Of a stretch of 61,265 nt of DNA, positions 17,103 to 26,110 are shown piece after piece (positions within the stretch are counted from its first letter, which is position 1; each line of letters begins with the position of its first letter). Source of the DNA: Pseudorhodobacter sp. (GTDB lineage Bacteria; Pseudomonadota; Alphaproteobacteria; Rhodobacterales; Rhodobacteraceae); the NCBI GenBank assembly GCA_029254215.1, contig JAQWYA010000033.1:1-61265 (forward strand), in the 5' to 3' direction. The notes below the pieces were generated by a model. It had not been told where the DNA came from. It saw nothing but the letters and a program-made list of their open reading frames with translations, and ran no database searches. Position numbers and translations under genes: made by a program.

Positions 17103-17148
17103 AAAAGCCGCCCCGGTCAGGGCGGCTTCGAATTTTCGACGAAAATTC
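17103..17148 (-). terminator. Terminator after ndk, plus adjacent palindrome
   Basis: GCCGCCC-CGGTCA-GGGCGGC (17107-17126) followed on the minus strand by TTTT is a good intrinsic terminator for ndk. Next to it, GAATTTTCG-A-CGAAAATTC (17130-17148) is a 9-bp-arm palindrome with a one-base centre. Confidence 0.72.
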
Positions 17149-17178
17149 TGTTTCAAGCAGAAAAATCGCGGGCTTAGG

Positions 17179-17601
17179 TCAGCCGACCAGTTCAAGACCC
17201 GAGAAGTAGAACGCGATTTCACGTGCTGCCGATTCCGGGCTGTCAGAGCCGTGAACCGAGTTTTCGCCAACAGACAAAGCGAATTCCTTGCGGATCGTGC
17301 CGTCATCAGCATTGGCCGGGTTGGTAGCGCCCATCACGGCGCGGTTTTTCAGAATGGCGCCTTCGCCTTCCAGAACCTGCACAACGATCGGAGCCGAAGA
17401 CATGAATTCGCACAGTTCACCATAGAAGGGACGCTCTGCATGCTCGGCATAAAACGCGCCAGCCTGAGCGGGCGACAGGTGAATACGCTTCTGGGCGACG
17501 ATGCGCAGACCGGCTTCTTCAAACTTGGCGTTGATCTTGCCAGTCAGGTTGCGGTTGGTCGCGTCGGGCTTGATCATCGAAAGGGTACGTTCAACGGCCA
17601 T
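17179..17601 (-). CDS. ndk: Nucleoside diphosphate kinase
   Basis: Transfers the gamma-phosphate between nucleoside di- and triphosphates through a phosphohistidine. The active-site region is [13 protein letters not shown], with the catalytic His. The protein is 140 residues, the standard length. I chose ATG 17601 (MAVERTLS) over the track start at 17613 because homology begins there. It is a single gene with its own terminator, between two ABC-F genes. Confidence 0.97.
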   Translation of the reverse strand: MAVERTLSMIKPDATNRNLTGKINAKFEEAGLRIVAQKRIHLSPAQAGAFYAEHAERPFYGELCEFMSSAPIVVQVLEGEGAILKNRAVMGATNPANADDGTIRKEFALSVGENSVHGSDSPESAAREIAFYFSGLELVG

Positions 17602-17738
17602 GATAACTCTCATTTCAAAGGGAGGCCGGGCAACGCCCCGCCAGATTGTTTGCGCCGCCCTGCTAGCATGGGGGCGGCAGCTTGAAAAGCCCTTGGGAGG
17701 CGTTGACGCCGCGCATCACTTCGGGCAAGGCGTGGGGC

Positions 17739-19589
17739 ATGTTACGCATATCCGATATCAGCTACTCCGTCGAAGGCCGCCCGCTGCTTGTGGGCGCTTC
17801 CGCTACCATTCCCACGGGCCACAAGGTCGGCCTTGTCGGGCGCAACGGCGCGGGCAAGACCACGCTTTTCCGCCTGATCCGGGGCGAATTGGCGCTGGAG
17901 GGCGGCGAGATTTCGATGCCCGCGCGGTCGCGCATCGGCGGCGTGGCGCAAGAGGTTCCCTCCTCCTCAACCAGCCTGCTCCAGACCGTGCTGCAAGCCG
18001 ATACCGAGCGGGAAGCCCTGCTGGCCGAATCTGAAACCGCCACCGATCCACACCGCATTGCAGAAGTGCAGGCGCGATTGACCGATATTGACGCCTGGTC
18101 CGCCGAGGGTCGCGCCGCGGCCATCCTCAAAGGGCTTGGCTTTGACGCCGAGGCACAGTTGCGCCCCTGTTCCGATTTCTCGGGCGGTTGGCGGATGCGC
18201 GTGGCACTGGCGGGGGTGCTGTTCGCCCAGCCTGATTTCCTGCTGCTGGACGAACCGACCAACTATCTGGACCTTGAAGGCGCGCTTTGGCTGGAAAGCT
18301 ATCTGGCGAAATATCCCCATACCGTGCTGATCATCAGCCATGACCGGGGCCTGTTGAACCGCGCGGTGCAGGGTATCCTGCATCTTGACAGCAAGAAGCT
18401 CACCTATTGGACCGGGCCTTACGATCAATTCGCCCGCCAGATGGCCGAACGCCGCGCCGTGCTGCAAGCCGAGGCGAAAAAGCAAGAAGCCCGCCGCGCC
18501 CATCTGCAATCATTCGTCGATCGCTTCAAGGCCAAGGCCAGCAAGGCGGTTCAGGCCCAGTCCCGCGTCAAGATGCTGGAGAAGATGGAAACGATCACGC
18601 CCCCCGAAGAGGCGCGCAAACAGGTTTTCACCTTTCCCGAACCCGAAGAGCTGTCGCCCCCGATCATCAACATGGATGGCGTCGCGGTCGGCTATGACGG
18701 CCCGCCGGTGTTGCGTAACCTGTCCTTGCGCATCGATCAAGATGACAGGATCGCCCTTCTGGGTCGCAATGGTGAAGGAAAGTCTACGCTTTCCAAGCTG
18801 TTGGCAGGTAAACTTAAAGCGGCCAACGGCAAGATGACGCAAAGCAGCAAGCTGCGCATCGGCTATTTCGCGCAGCATCAGGTGGATGAGCTGCATATCG
18901 ACGAAACGCCGCTTCAGCACATCCAGCGGATGCGCCCGACGGAAGGCCAGCCTCGCCTGCGCGCGCGGCTTGCGGGCTTTGGCCTGCTGGCGGATCAGGC
19001 GGAAACCGTTGTCGGGCGGCTTTCGGGGGGGCAAAAGGCGCGGCTTTCGCTGCTTATGGCCACACTGGACGCGCCGCATCTACTGATCCTCGACGAGCCG
19101 ACCAACCACCTCGATATGGAAAGCCGGGAGGCGCTGGTCGAAGCGCTGACCACCTATTCCGGCGCGGTCGTGCTTGTCAGCCATGACATGCATCTTCTGG
19201 GGCTCGTGGCGGACCGGCTTTGGCTGGTCAAGGGTGGCGCAGTCATGCCCTATACCGAGGATCTGGAGGCGTATCGGAAGCAATTGCTGGCCGGTGATGA
19301 CGAGGCAAAGCCGGCAAAACCCGTCGAAAAGCCGAAGAAAGCCAGCCGCGAAGATATTCTGGCCCTGCGCGCCGAGGCCCGCAAATGCGAAGAGCGTCTC
19401 GACAAGCTGAACGACATGCGCGACCGGCTGGCCAAAAAGCTGGCAGACCCCGCCCTTTATGAGCCGGAACGGCTGGGCGAGATGGAAACCTGGCAAAAGA
19501 AATATGCCGAGGTGATGGAAGGGCTGGACCGCGCCGAGGCACTTTGGCTCAAGGCGCAAGAAAAGCTGGAAGCGGCCGGCGCAAGCTGA
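17739..19589 (+). CDS. ABC-F ATPase, YheS-like
   Basis: Second duplicated ABC-F protein (616 residues). Domain 1 has GRNGAGKTT, signature DFSGGWRMRVALA and LLLDEPTNYLD. The linker (about residues 240-310) is rich in Lys/Arg/Ala, as in the P-site tRNA-interaction motif. Domain 2 has GRNGEGKST, LSGGQKARLSLL and LILDEPTNHLD. The C-terminus is a charged coiled coil. Start ATG 17739 (MLRISDISYS) is where homology begins; the track's 17682 start is upstream read-through. It is probably a ribosome-associated translation factor and is not obviously a resistance protein. Confidence 0.88.
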   Translation: MLRISDISYSVEGRPLLVGASATIPTGHKVGLVGRNGAGKTTLFRLIRGELALEGGEISMPARSRIGGVAQEVPSSSTSLLQTVLQADTEREALLAESETATDPHRIAEVQARLTDIDAWSAEGRAAAILKGLGFDAEAQLRPCSDFSGGWRMRVALAGVLFAQPDFLLLDEPTNYLDLEGALWLESYLAKYPHTVLIISHDRGLLNRAVQGILHLDSKKLTYWTGPYDQFARQMAERRAVLQAEAKKQEARRAHLQSFVDRFKAKASKAVQAQSRVKMLEKMETITPPEEARKQVFTFPEPEELSPPIINMDGVAVGYDGPPVLRNLSLRIDQDDRIALLGRNGEGKSTLSKLLAGKLKAANGKMTQSSKLRIGYFAQHQVDELHIDETPLQHIQRMRPTEGQPRLRARLAGFGLLADQAETVVGRLSGGQKARLSLLMATLDAPHLLILDEPTNHLDMESREALVEALTTYSGAVVLVSHDMHLLGLVADRLWLVKGGAVMPYTEDLEAYRKQLLAGDDEAKPAKPVEKPKKASREDILALRAEARKCEERLDKLNDMRDRLAKKLADPALYEPERLGEMETWQKKYAEVMEGLDRAEALWLKAQEKLEAAGAS

Positions 19590-19673
19590 GGCTGCGCGAT
19601 TTAAGGCGCAATCTGCGCGCGCCCGCGCTAGGCTGAGGCTAAGCTCGGTGCATGGCGACGAACAGGATTGGCG

Positions 19674-20294
19674 ATGGAACTCGAAACGGCGTTCTTGATC
19701 ACGGCATTTGCCACGCTTTTCGTGGTGATCGACCCTCCGGGGCTGATCCCGCTGTTCATCGCGCTGACACCGGGCATGACCGCAGAACACCGCCGTGCAA
19801 TCGGGCTTCGGGCCTCGATCGTGGCCATTTTCATCCTGACGCTGTTTGGCTTGACCGGTGAAGCCGTGCTGAATTTCATCGGGATTTCGATGTCGGCCTT
19901 TCGGATTGCGGGCGGAATCCTGCTGTTTCTGACCGCGCTCGACATGCTGTTCGAAAGGCGCACCCAACGCCGCGAGGGCCAGAAAACCGTTGCAGATCAC
20001 GACCCGTCGGTTTTTCCCATCGCCATTCCGCTCATCGCCGGTCCGGGTGCCATCGCCACGATGATTCTTCTGGTCGGAGAGGCCGGAAGCTGGCAGGGCA
20101 TTGTCGCCGTGCATCTTGTGATGATCTTCGTGATCCTGCTGGCGCTGGCGCTGTTCATGGTCGCAGGCCCGTTGGAGCGTGCGCTTGGCCGCACCGGAAC
20201 CATCGTGATCACCCGGCTTCTGGGGATGCTCCTTGCCGCGCTCTCGGTCCAATTCGTCATCGACGGGATCATCCAGACCGGGCTTCTGGGCTGA
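19674..20294 (+). CDS. MarC family integral membrane protein
   Basis: A 206-residue protein with about six TM segments. Family features include FVVIDPPGLIPLF near the N-terminus, the central AFRIAGGILLFLTALDM, and VFPIAIPLIAGPGAI in the second half. I chose ATG 19674 over TTG 19668. It follows the YheS-like gene by 84 bp. MarC proteins were once linked to antibiotic resistance, but no transport activity is firmly established. Confidence 0.9.
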   Translation: MELETAFLITAFATLFVVIDPPGLIPLFIALTPGMTAEHRRAIGLRASIVAIFILTLFGLTGEAVLNFIGISMSAFRIAGGILLFLTALDMLFERRTQRREGQKTVADHDPSVFPIAIPLIAGPGAIATMILLVGEAGSWQGIVAVHLVMIFVILLALALFMVAGPLERALGRTGTIVITRLLGMLLAALSVQFVIDGIIQTGLLG

Positions 20295-20345
20295 CGCCTT
20301 GCCCCCGCACGCCGCGCACCCCATATCTGGGGAAAGGAGCCTGTG

Positions 20346-20921
20346 ATGGATGGTGAAACTCTGGCCCGGCTGGCCTATCTTGGCGTTCTGATCGTCGCGG
20401 TTGGCGGCTATCTTCTGGTGGAGTATCGCGGCAGGCTTGGGCAGGCCGCGCGCGGGTTCATGGCTTGGGGGTTGATCTTTGTCGGCGTCGCGGCGGGCTA
20501 CGGCCTCTGGACGGACCTGCGCACCCAGCTGAACCCTAGGCAGGCGGTGATGCAATCCGGCGCGATTGAGTTGCCGCGCGCTGCTGACGGGCATTACTAC
20601 CTTACCTTAGAAATCAACGGCAAGCCCTTGGAATTCCTGGTGGATACCGGGGCAACGAATATCGTTTTGTCGCATGGGGATGCCGAAGATCTGGGTCTGG
20701 ATCTCAACAATTTGGTCTATCTTGGCTCGGCGCAGACGGCGAATGGGATTGTACGCACCGCACGCGTGACGCTGGAAGATGTAGCCCTTGGCCCCATTCG
20801 CGACGCGGCGCTGACGGCCTTTGTGACCGATGGCGATATGGACGAGTCTCTTTTGGGGATGGATTACCTTGGCCGCTTCCGGATCGAGATTGACGGCGAC
20901 CGGATGATCCTGAGCCGCTGA
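20346..20921 (+). CDS. Retropepsin-like aspartic protease, membrane-anchored (TIGR02281 type)
   Basis: A 191-residue protein with two N-terminal TM segments (about 10-25 and 36-52) followed by a single retropepsin-type domain. The active-site motif is FLVDTGATNIVLS and the C-terminal psi-loop is LLGMDYLGRF. One domain has one Asp, so the enzyme should act as a dimer, probably on the periplasmic side. ATG 20346 follows GGAAAGGAG; the track start three bases earlier is a GTG. The substrate is unknown. Confidence 0.87.
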   Translation: MDGETLARLAYLGVLIVAVGGYLLVEYRGRLGQAARGFMAWGLIFVGVAAGYGLWTDLRTQLNPRQAVMQSGAIELPRAADGHYYLTLEINGKPLEFLVDTGATNIVLSHGDAEDLGLDLNNLVYLGSAQTANGIVRTARVTLEDVALGPIRDAALTAFVTDGDMDESLLGMDYLGRFRIEIDGDRMILSR

Positions 20922-20967
20922 AACGCAGCCCGCCCAACATGCAACGTCTAACTCATCTGAGAGGTGT

Positions 20968-21044
20968 TGGCGCACCCAGCACGATTCGAACGTGCGACCT
21001 CTGCCTTCGGAGGGCAGCGCTCTATCCAGCTGAGCTATGGGTGC
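20968..21044 (-). tRNA. tRNA-Arg(CCG)
   Basis: A 77-nt cloverleaf on the minus strand. The acceptor arms GCACCCA and TGGGTGC pair fully, the discriminator is G, and CCA is encoded. The D-arm is AGCTCAGCTGGATAGAGC, the anticodon stem CTGCC/GGCAG holds loop CTCCGAA (anticodon CCG), and the T-arm is GCACG-TTCGAAT-CGTGC. It lies 50 bp downstream of sufS on the same strand, with its own likely promoter between. Confidence 0.95.
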
Positions 21045-21053
21045 CTGCCAATG

Positions 21054-21082
21054 GGATTACCCAATGCGGCGGGCGGTTGCAA
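21054..21082 (-). promoter_or_regulatory. Probable promoter of tRNA-Arg(CCG)
   Basis: On the minus strand, TTGCAA (21082-21077) and TAATCC (21059-21054) are 17 bp apart, about ten bases before the tRNA 5' end. This would make the tRNA independent of the suf operon. Confidence 0.5.
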
Positions 21083-21094
21083 CGGCTTTATCGC

Positions 21095-22315
21095 TCAACC
21101 GAAAAGCTCGTGACAGAATTCGAGGGCATCGACCAGTTTGTCGACCTCCTCCAACGTATTGTACATCCCGAAAGAAGCACGGCAGGTCGCCCCAACGCCC
21201 ATATGTTCCATCAGCGGCATCGCGCAATGAGTCCCCGCCCGCACCGCAATGCCGCGCTTGTCGAGAATGGTCGAAATGTCATGCGCATGGGCCGCCCCTT
21301 GCAGCGTAAAGCTGAAGATCGCGCCCTTGGTGTCGGAATTGCCCTGCACTGTCAGCCAGTTAAGACCCGCAAGCTTGGCGCGCGCGTGATCGCGGAGGCT
21401 TTGCTCATGAGCGGCGATCTTATCCATCCCGATGCCCATCAGGTAATTAAGCGCCACGCCCATGCCGATTTGCTGAACGATGCCGGGGGTGCCGGCCTCG
21501 AACTTCATCGGCGCGTCGTTATAGCTGACAAAGTCGCGCCCGACTTCGCGGATCATATCGCCGCCGCCAAGGAAGGGGCGCATTTCGGCCATCCGCTCCT
21601 TGGCGATAAACATCGCCCCCGACCCGGACGGGCCGTAAAGCTTGTGGCCCGTGATGGCATAGAAATCGCAGCCCATGGCCGAAACATCCACCGGCATGTG
21701 AACCGCGCCCTGAGAACCGTCCACCAGCACAGGCACGCCCTTTTCGCGCGCAGCGGCACAGATCCGGGCCACATCCACCACCGTGCCGGTGACATTCGAC
21801 ATCTGGGTGATCGCCACCAGCTTTGTTCGGGGGCCAATCGCGTCGATCACCGCTTGCGGGTCCAGATCGCCCTTGGCGTCCACCTCAACCCATTTCAGCA
21901 CCACCCCTTGGCGTTCGCGCAGAAAATGCCAGGGCACGATATTGGCATGATGCTCCATCACCGAGAGAACAATCTCATCCCCCGGCTGCAAGCGGGGCGC
22001 GGCCCAGGCGTAAGAGATAAGGTTGATCCCCTCCGTCGTGCCGGAGGTAAAGACGATCTCATCCTCGGAAGGCGCGTTCAGAAAGCGCGCGACAATGCCC
22101 CGCACGGCCTCATATTTTTCCGTCGCGAGGTTGGAAAGCGTATGCAAGCCCCTGTGAACATTGGCATATTCATGGCTGTAGGCCGTGGTGATCGCATCGA
22201 TCACGACCTTTGGCTTTTGCGCCGAGGCGCCATTGTCCAGATAAACAAGCGGGCGGTTGTTCACCTGCCGCGACAGAATCGGAAAATCGGCCCGTACCGC
22301 GTTCACATCATACAT
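21095..22315 (-). CDS. sufS: Cysteine desulfurase SufS (class II)
   Basis: PLP enzyme that takes sulfur from cysteine for Fe-S assembly. The 406-residue protein has [11 protein letters not shown] near the N-terminus, the PLP lysine in [11 protein letters not shown], and the catalytic cysteine in the class II context [12 protein letters not shown]. It is the last protein gene of the isc-suf operon, 3 bp after the Yip1-like gene. SufS normally needs SufE or SufU to accept sulfur, and neither is adjacent. Confidence 0.95.
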   Translation of the reverse strand: MYDVNAVRADFPILSRQVNNRPLVYLDNGASAQKPKVVIDAITTAYSHEYANVHRGLHTLSNLATEKYEAVRGIVARFLNAPSEDEIVFTSGTTEGINLISYAWAAPRLQPGDEIVLSVMEHHANIVPWHFLRERQGVVLKWVEVDAKGDLDPQAVIDAIGPRTKLVAITQMSNVTGTVVDVARICAAAREKGVPVLVDGSQGAVHMPVDVSAMGCDFYAITGHKLYGPSGSGAMFIAKERMAEMRPFLGGGDMIREVGRDFVSYNDAPMKFEAGTPGIVQQIGMGVALNYLMGIGMDKIAAHEQSLRDHARAKLAGLNWLTVQGNSDTKGAIFSFTLQGAAHAHDISTILDKRGIAVRAGTHCAMPLMEHMGVGATCRASFGMYNTLEEVDKLVDALEFCHELFG

Positions 22316-22318
22316 GGA

Positions 22319-22912
22319 TCACATCCCCGCCGTTGGATCGCCGTAAAAAATAGAAAAGACAAAGACCATGACCATCGAGGCCAGGATCATCACAAAAACC
22401 ACCGAGGCAAAGACCGCCCCCAAGGATTTGAAGCCGTGAATCTCGGCCACGAAATTGGTCAGAAGCCAGAAGAACAACCCCAGCCCTGCAAGGCCAAGCA
22501 GCTGTGCGAAGGGGGGCAGGATGACCTGAACGACAAGCTGCAAGGCCTGCAAAGCAAGCAGCACGAATTGCAGCCAAGCGACCAGCACGACCGACTCCGC
22601 CAATGTCCCCGCGCCGCCGCGCATCCGCCCCAGTCGGTGAACGGCATGGACCGTCACAAACATCACCACCCATTGCAGGATCGCAGTATTGACCGGGCTG
22701 CCCATCGCACCGCCCCAATAGGCCACAGCCTCGGGCGACATCATCACCATCGTCAGATGCGTGAGGATGGCCGAACCAACCGCCATCAAGGCCAGCGCCA
22801 GCCAGCCGACACGCGCGGCAAGCCCCAGATCAAGGATCATCCGCGCCCCTTTGCGCGGCGAGATCAGGGTTTCGCGCAGCAAAGGCATCAGATCGCTGAC
22901 AGTAAGGCTCAT
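22319..22912 (-). CDS. Yip1-domain-like membrane protein in the suf operon
   Basis: A 197-residue protein with about five TM segments after an amphipathic N-terminus. The start MSLTVSDLMPLLRETLISPRK, where an N-terminal helix with a Pro-Arg motif precedes the membrane domain, resembles bacterial Yip1-family proteins. It lies 3 bp before sufS and 3 bp after a second small membrane gene, so all are co-transcribed. I know no role for Yip1 proteins in Fe-S assembly. Confidence 0.65.
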   Translation of the reverse strand: MSLTVSDLMPLLRETLISPRKGARMILDLGLAARVGWLALALMAVGSAILTHLTMVMMSPEAVAYWGGAMGSPVNTAILQWVVMFVTVHAVHRLGRMRGGAGTLAESVVLVAWLQFVLLALQALQLVVQVILPPFAQLLGLAGLGLFFWLLTNFVAEIHGFKSLGAVFASVVFVMILASMVMVFVFSIFYGDPTAGM

Positions 22913-22915
22913 AAC

Positions 22916-23395
22916 TTAACGCTCCGCTTCGGCAAGCATGTTGCCCCAGATATAGAGGAAGACCAGCGCCACGCCACCGCCCAGCAGCGATAATCCGGTG
23001 GAGGGGCCGATAAACCCCGCCACAAGCCCGTGCAGCAGCATCAAGGGTGTCGTTGCCAGCAAAGACCAGAACAGCGCCAGCCGTGAGGCCGCCCCGCTCC
23101 CTTTACCGCCCAGCACCCGCGCGACCAGCCGGGTCAGGCCCGCCAGCGCATAAGCGATGAGCGGTACCAGAAACAGCACCGCCATCAGCGCCCCCGCCAT
23201 GCGCGCATCCAGCGGCACCGAAGGGTCAAAATGCGCCTCGCGCGCAAGCCGCGGGGTCAGGCTGACAAAAATCAGCAGACATGCCCCCATCAGCGTGGCC
23301 AGAAGCCGCGCCTCGACCAGCCCCTCCGCGCGTTTGCGCTGGAACACCGCCCGAGGGCGGCGCCAGCTTTGGACGATATCGGTTGTGACGGCCAT
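22916..23395 (-). CDS. Small membrane protein in the suf operon
   Basis: A 159-residue protein with about four TM segments (near residues 32-48, 67-90, 105-125 and 135-155). Like its neighbour it begins with a cytoplasmic stretch containing RRPRAVFQRK, similar to a Yip1 N-terminus. It lies 7 bp after sufD and 3 bp before the Yip1-like gene. The two may work as a pair. Function unknown. Confidence 0.7.
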   Translation of the reverse strand: MAVTTDIVQSWRRPRAVFQRKRAEGLVEARLLATLMGACLLIFVSLTPRLAREAHFDPSVPLDARMAGALMAVLFLVPLIAYALAGLTRLVARVLGGKGSGAASRLALFWSLLATTPLMLLHGLVAGFIGPSTGLSLLGGGVALVFLYIWGNMLAEAER

Positions 23396-23402
23396 GGCAG
23401 CG

Positions 23403-24689
23403 TTACGCGCCCTTATGCCGGTTCAGCCAGCCTTCCATGCGCGAGCGGATATCATCGGCAAGCGCTTCATCCTCGATCTCTCTGATCGCCTCGGCGAGGA
23501 AAGCCAGAACCAGCAAGGCCTGGGCTTCCCGCATCGGAACGCCTCTGGAGCGAAGATAGAACAGGGCCGTCTCGTCGATCGCGCCCGAAGTGGAGCCGTG
23601 GCTGCACTGAACGTCATCGGCATAGATCTCCAGCTCTGGCTTGGCAAGGAACTGGCTGTCGTCATCCAGCAAAAGCGATTGGCTGATCTGATAGCCATCG
23701 GTCTTTTGCGCGCCCGGCTTCACAAGGATCTTTCCCTGAAACACCCCGACGGCCCCATTCTTGAGCACTTTCTTGAAGACCTGACGGCTTTCGCAACGCT
23801 CCCCCTGATGGGTGATGAACACCGTGTCATCATGGAGGAAATCGCCATCGCCAACAGCCGCACCCGCAACATGGGCCACGGCATCATCGCCCAACAACTC
23901 CAGCACTGCCTCATTGCGGGTCAAGCGCCCGTTTGCGGTCAGCGTAAAGCTTTTGAACAGCGACTCTGCCGCCAGCCGCGCAAAGATATGGGTCACAGCG
24001 CGGCGGTCATGGTCGCGCCCTTGGGTGCGGATATGGTGAAAGCGTCCGCCCTCGGCCACATCCACTTCCATCACCTTATTAAAGCGCGCCGCAGCAGGAC
24101 CACTTTCCAGAACGGTCAGTTCTGCGCCCGCATCCACCTTGATGCAATGATGCAGGATCGCATCAGAAGTATCTGATTTATGGACATAAACCAAAGACAC
24201 AGGCTTTGCCGCCTTCGCCGTCGCGCGGATCAAGATACCGTCCGAGGCAAAGGCCGTATTCAGCGCCGAAAGGGGACGCTGCACAGGCGATTGCCCCCGC
24301 GCTTCCAAAACCCCGTAAAGATCGCGCGCCCAATGGATGTCCGGGCCGGCCTCAGCCAGACGCGAGATTTCAACCCCCGCCAAAGCCGGATCATCCGAGG
24401 CGGCGGCATCAAACACACCATCGACGAAAACCAAGGTCAGCCGGTCGATCCCGTCAAAAGCCGGGGCCTCATCCGCTGCCTCCAAGGGTGCAGCCGCTTT
24501 CGGGCTGACGGCCGTCAAGCTGCTCGGGTCGGTGTAGCGCCAGTATTCATCGCGCTTTGCAGGCATACCCATGCCCGACAACCGTGCCAGAGCTTCCTTG
24601 CGAGCCGGCACAGACCACCCCGCCGCCGGAAGCGACAGACCTGCGATGCGCGCCTCAAGCGCGTCCGTTTTTGCTTGCGGAAGGGCCAT
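23403..24689 (-). CDS. sufD: Fe-S cluster assembly protein SufD
   Basis: Scaffold subunit of the SufBC2D complex. The 428-residue product has a variable N-terminal half and a conserved C-terminal beta-helix, with HHCIKVDAGAEL, VFQGKILVKPGAQKTDGYQ and CSHGSTSGAIDETALFYLRSRG. The histidine in CSHGSTSG corresponds to the cluster/metal-site region of SufD. The ATG overlaps the sufC stop by one base (TAATG), indicating coupling with its ATPase partner. Confidence 0.95.
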   Translation of the reverse strand: MALPQAKTDALEARIAGLSLPAAGWSVPARKEALARLSGMGMPAKRDEYWRYTDPSSLTAVSPKAAAPLEAADEAPAFDGIDRLTLVFVDGVFDAAASDDPALAGVEISRLAEAGPDIHWARDLYGVLEARGQSPVQRPLSALNTAFASDGILIRATAKAAKPVSLVYVHKSDTSDAILHHCIKVDAGAELTVLESGPAAARFNKVMEVDVAEGGRFHHIRTQGRDHDRRAVTHIFARLAAESLFKSFTLTANGRLTRNEAVLELLGDDAVAHVAGAAVGDGDFLHDDTVFITHQGERCESRQVFKKVLKNGAVGVFQGKILVKPGAQKTDGYQISQSLLLDDDSQFLAKPELEIYADDVQCSHGSTSGAIDETALFYLRSRGVPMREAQALLVLAFLAEAIREIEDEALADDIRSRMEGWLNRHKGA

Positions 24690-25444
24690 TACGCCACCTC
24701 GGCCAGAATACCGGCGTAACCGTTCTGCTCAACTTCCAGGGCCAGCTCCGGCCCGCCGGTTTTTACGATCCGACCATCCGCCATGATATGCACGACATCC
24801 GGTTTGATATGGTCCAGAAGCCGTTGATAATGCGTGATAACCAGAAATCCCCGGCCCGCGTCGCGCAGCGCGTTCACGCCTTCGGACACCAGTTTCATCG
24901 CGTCCACGTCAAGGCCGCTGTCGGTTTCATCCAGAATGCACATCCGAGGCTCCAGCATCGCCATCTGAAGGATCTCGTTGCGCTTCTTTTCACCGCCCGA
25001 AAAGCCCACATTAACCGGACGCTTCATCATGTCAGCGTCGATCTTCAGCGCCTTCGCCTTCTCCCGCACCAGCTTGAGGAAATCGCCTGCCGAAAGCTCA
25101 TCCTCACCGCGCGCCTTGCGTTGCGCATTCAGCGCCGTGCGCAGGAAGGTCATGTTGCCCACGCCCGGAATTTCCACCGGGTATTGGAACGCAAGGAAAA
25201 GCCCCGCCGCAGCACGCTCTTCGGGCTCCATCTCCAGCAGTTCCGCGCCTTCCAGCGTGGCAGAGCCATCTGTTACCTCATAGCCCGCGCGTCCCGACAG
25301 AACATAAGACAGCGTCGATTTGCCCGACCCGTTCGGCCCCATGATCGCATGGACCTTTCCGGCCTCAACCGTCAGGTTCACACCCTTGAGGATAACCTTA
25401 TCCTCTTCTTCAAGTTTGACGTGCAGGTTTTTGATTTCCAGCAT
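24689..25444 (-). CDS. sufC: Fe-S cluster assembly ATPase SufC
   Basis: ABC-type ATPase that drives conformational change in SufBC2D. The 251-residue protein has Walker A GPNGSGKST, the SufC-type signature GFSGGEKKRNEI and Walker B CILDETDSGLD. Start ATG 25444 has GAGGAAG upstream. It sits between a methyltransferase-like gene and sufD. Confidence 0.97.
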   Translation of the reverse strand: MLEIKNLHVKLEEEDKVILKGVNLTVEAGKVHAIMGPNGSGKSTLSYVLSGRAGYEVTDGSATLEGAELLEMEPEERAAAGLFLAFQYPVEIPGVGNMTFLRTALNAQRKARGEDELSAGDFLKLVREKAKALKIDADMMKRPVNVGFSGGEKKRNEILQMAMLEPRMCILDETDSGLDVDAMKLVSEGVNALRDAGRGFLVITHYQRLLDHIKPDVVHIMADGRIVKTGGPELALEVEQNGYAGILAEVA

Positions 25445-25487
25445 TTTTCTTCCTCATTCGTCTTTGGCCGAAAGGCCCTTTTTCGTG

Positions 25488-26069
25488 TTACAAAGGCCGT
25501 TGCATCAGCCCGGCCCAGCGGCCAAATTCTTGCGGCCCCGGCATACGCGGGGCCACGTTGAATCGCGCCATCCGGCCTGCAAAGCCGGTCGGCGCAAAAA
25601 ACTCTTCAACGATATGGTAGGCTTTGCGGCCCACATAATCGTCGAACAAGACAACAACCGGGCGCGTGATGCGCATCAGTGTCGCCAGAAAACAACCAAC
25701 GCGAAACCGTCCATCCACCAGCACCACATCGGGATGCTGAAAATCAGGACGATCCCAGATCGTCAGGGGGTAGTTCAGGAACTTGCGCCAATGCGCCTGA
25801 TCCACGGGGCGACCCCAATCTGTGGTTGGGCCGATATTGCCATGATGCAGCGTGACAGAAGACATCGGTGGATTTGCATCAAACCACCGCTGCATCTTCT
25901 TCAGCCAAGCGTGATCACTTTCGACCGTAAACACCTGTTTTCCCACCATTTCACCCGCCAGCACCGTAGAGCCACCCGAGCCGAATTCCAAAATCACCGA
26001 AGCCCGCGCATACTCGGCCCTCAGCAGGGTTTCTGCCTCCTTGGGCAAAGTCAGCTTGGGCCGTTCCAT
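25488..26069 (-). CDS. Rossmann-fold protein, methyltransferase-like, in the suf operon
   Basis: A 193-residue protein. VILEFGSGGSTV resembles the glycine-rich motif I of class I SAM methyltransferases, TVESDHAW fits the acidic motif after beta-2, and DVVLVDGRFRVG fits motif IV. No catalytic motif that would name a substrate is evident. It lies between the 201-residue membrane gene and sufC on the same strand with short spacers (41-43 bp). SAM binding and any link to Fe-S assembly are inference. Confidence 0.65.
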   Translation of the reverse strand: MERPKLTLPKEAETLLRAEYARASVILEFGSGGSTVLAGEMVGKQVFTVESDHAWLKKMQRWFDANPPMSSVTLHHGNIGPTTDWGRPVDQAHWRKFLNYPLTIWDRPDFQHPDVVLVDGRFRVGCFLATLMRITRPVVVLFDDYVGRKAYHIVEEFFAPTGFAGRMARFNVAPRMPGPQEFGRWAGLMQRPL

Positions 26070-26110
26070 CCACTCGTTCTTTCTGTCAAGCGCCGCAGCC
26101 CGGCGGTTCC

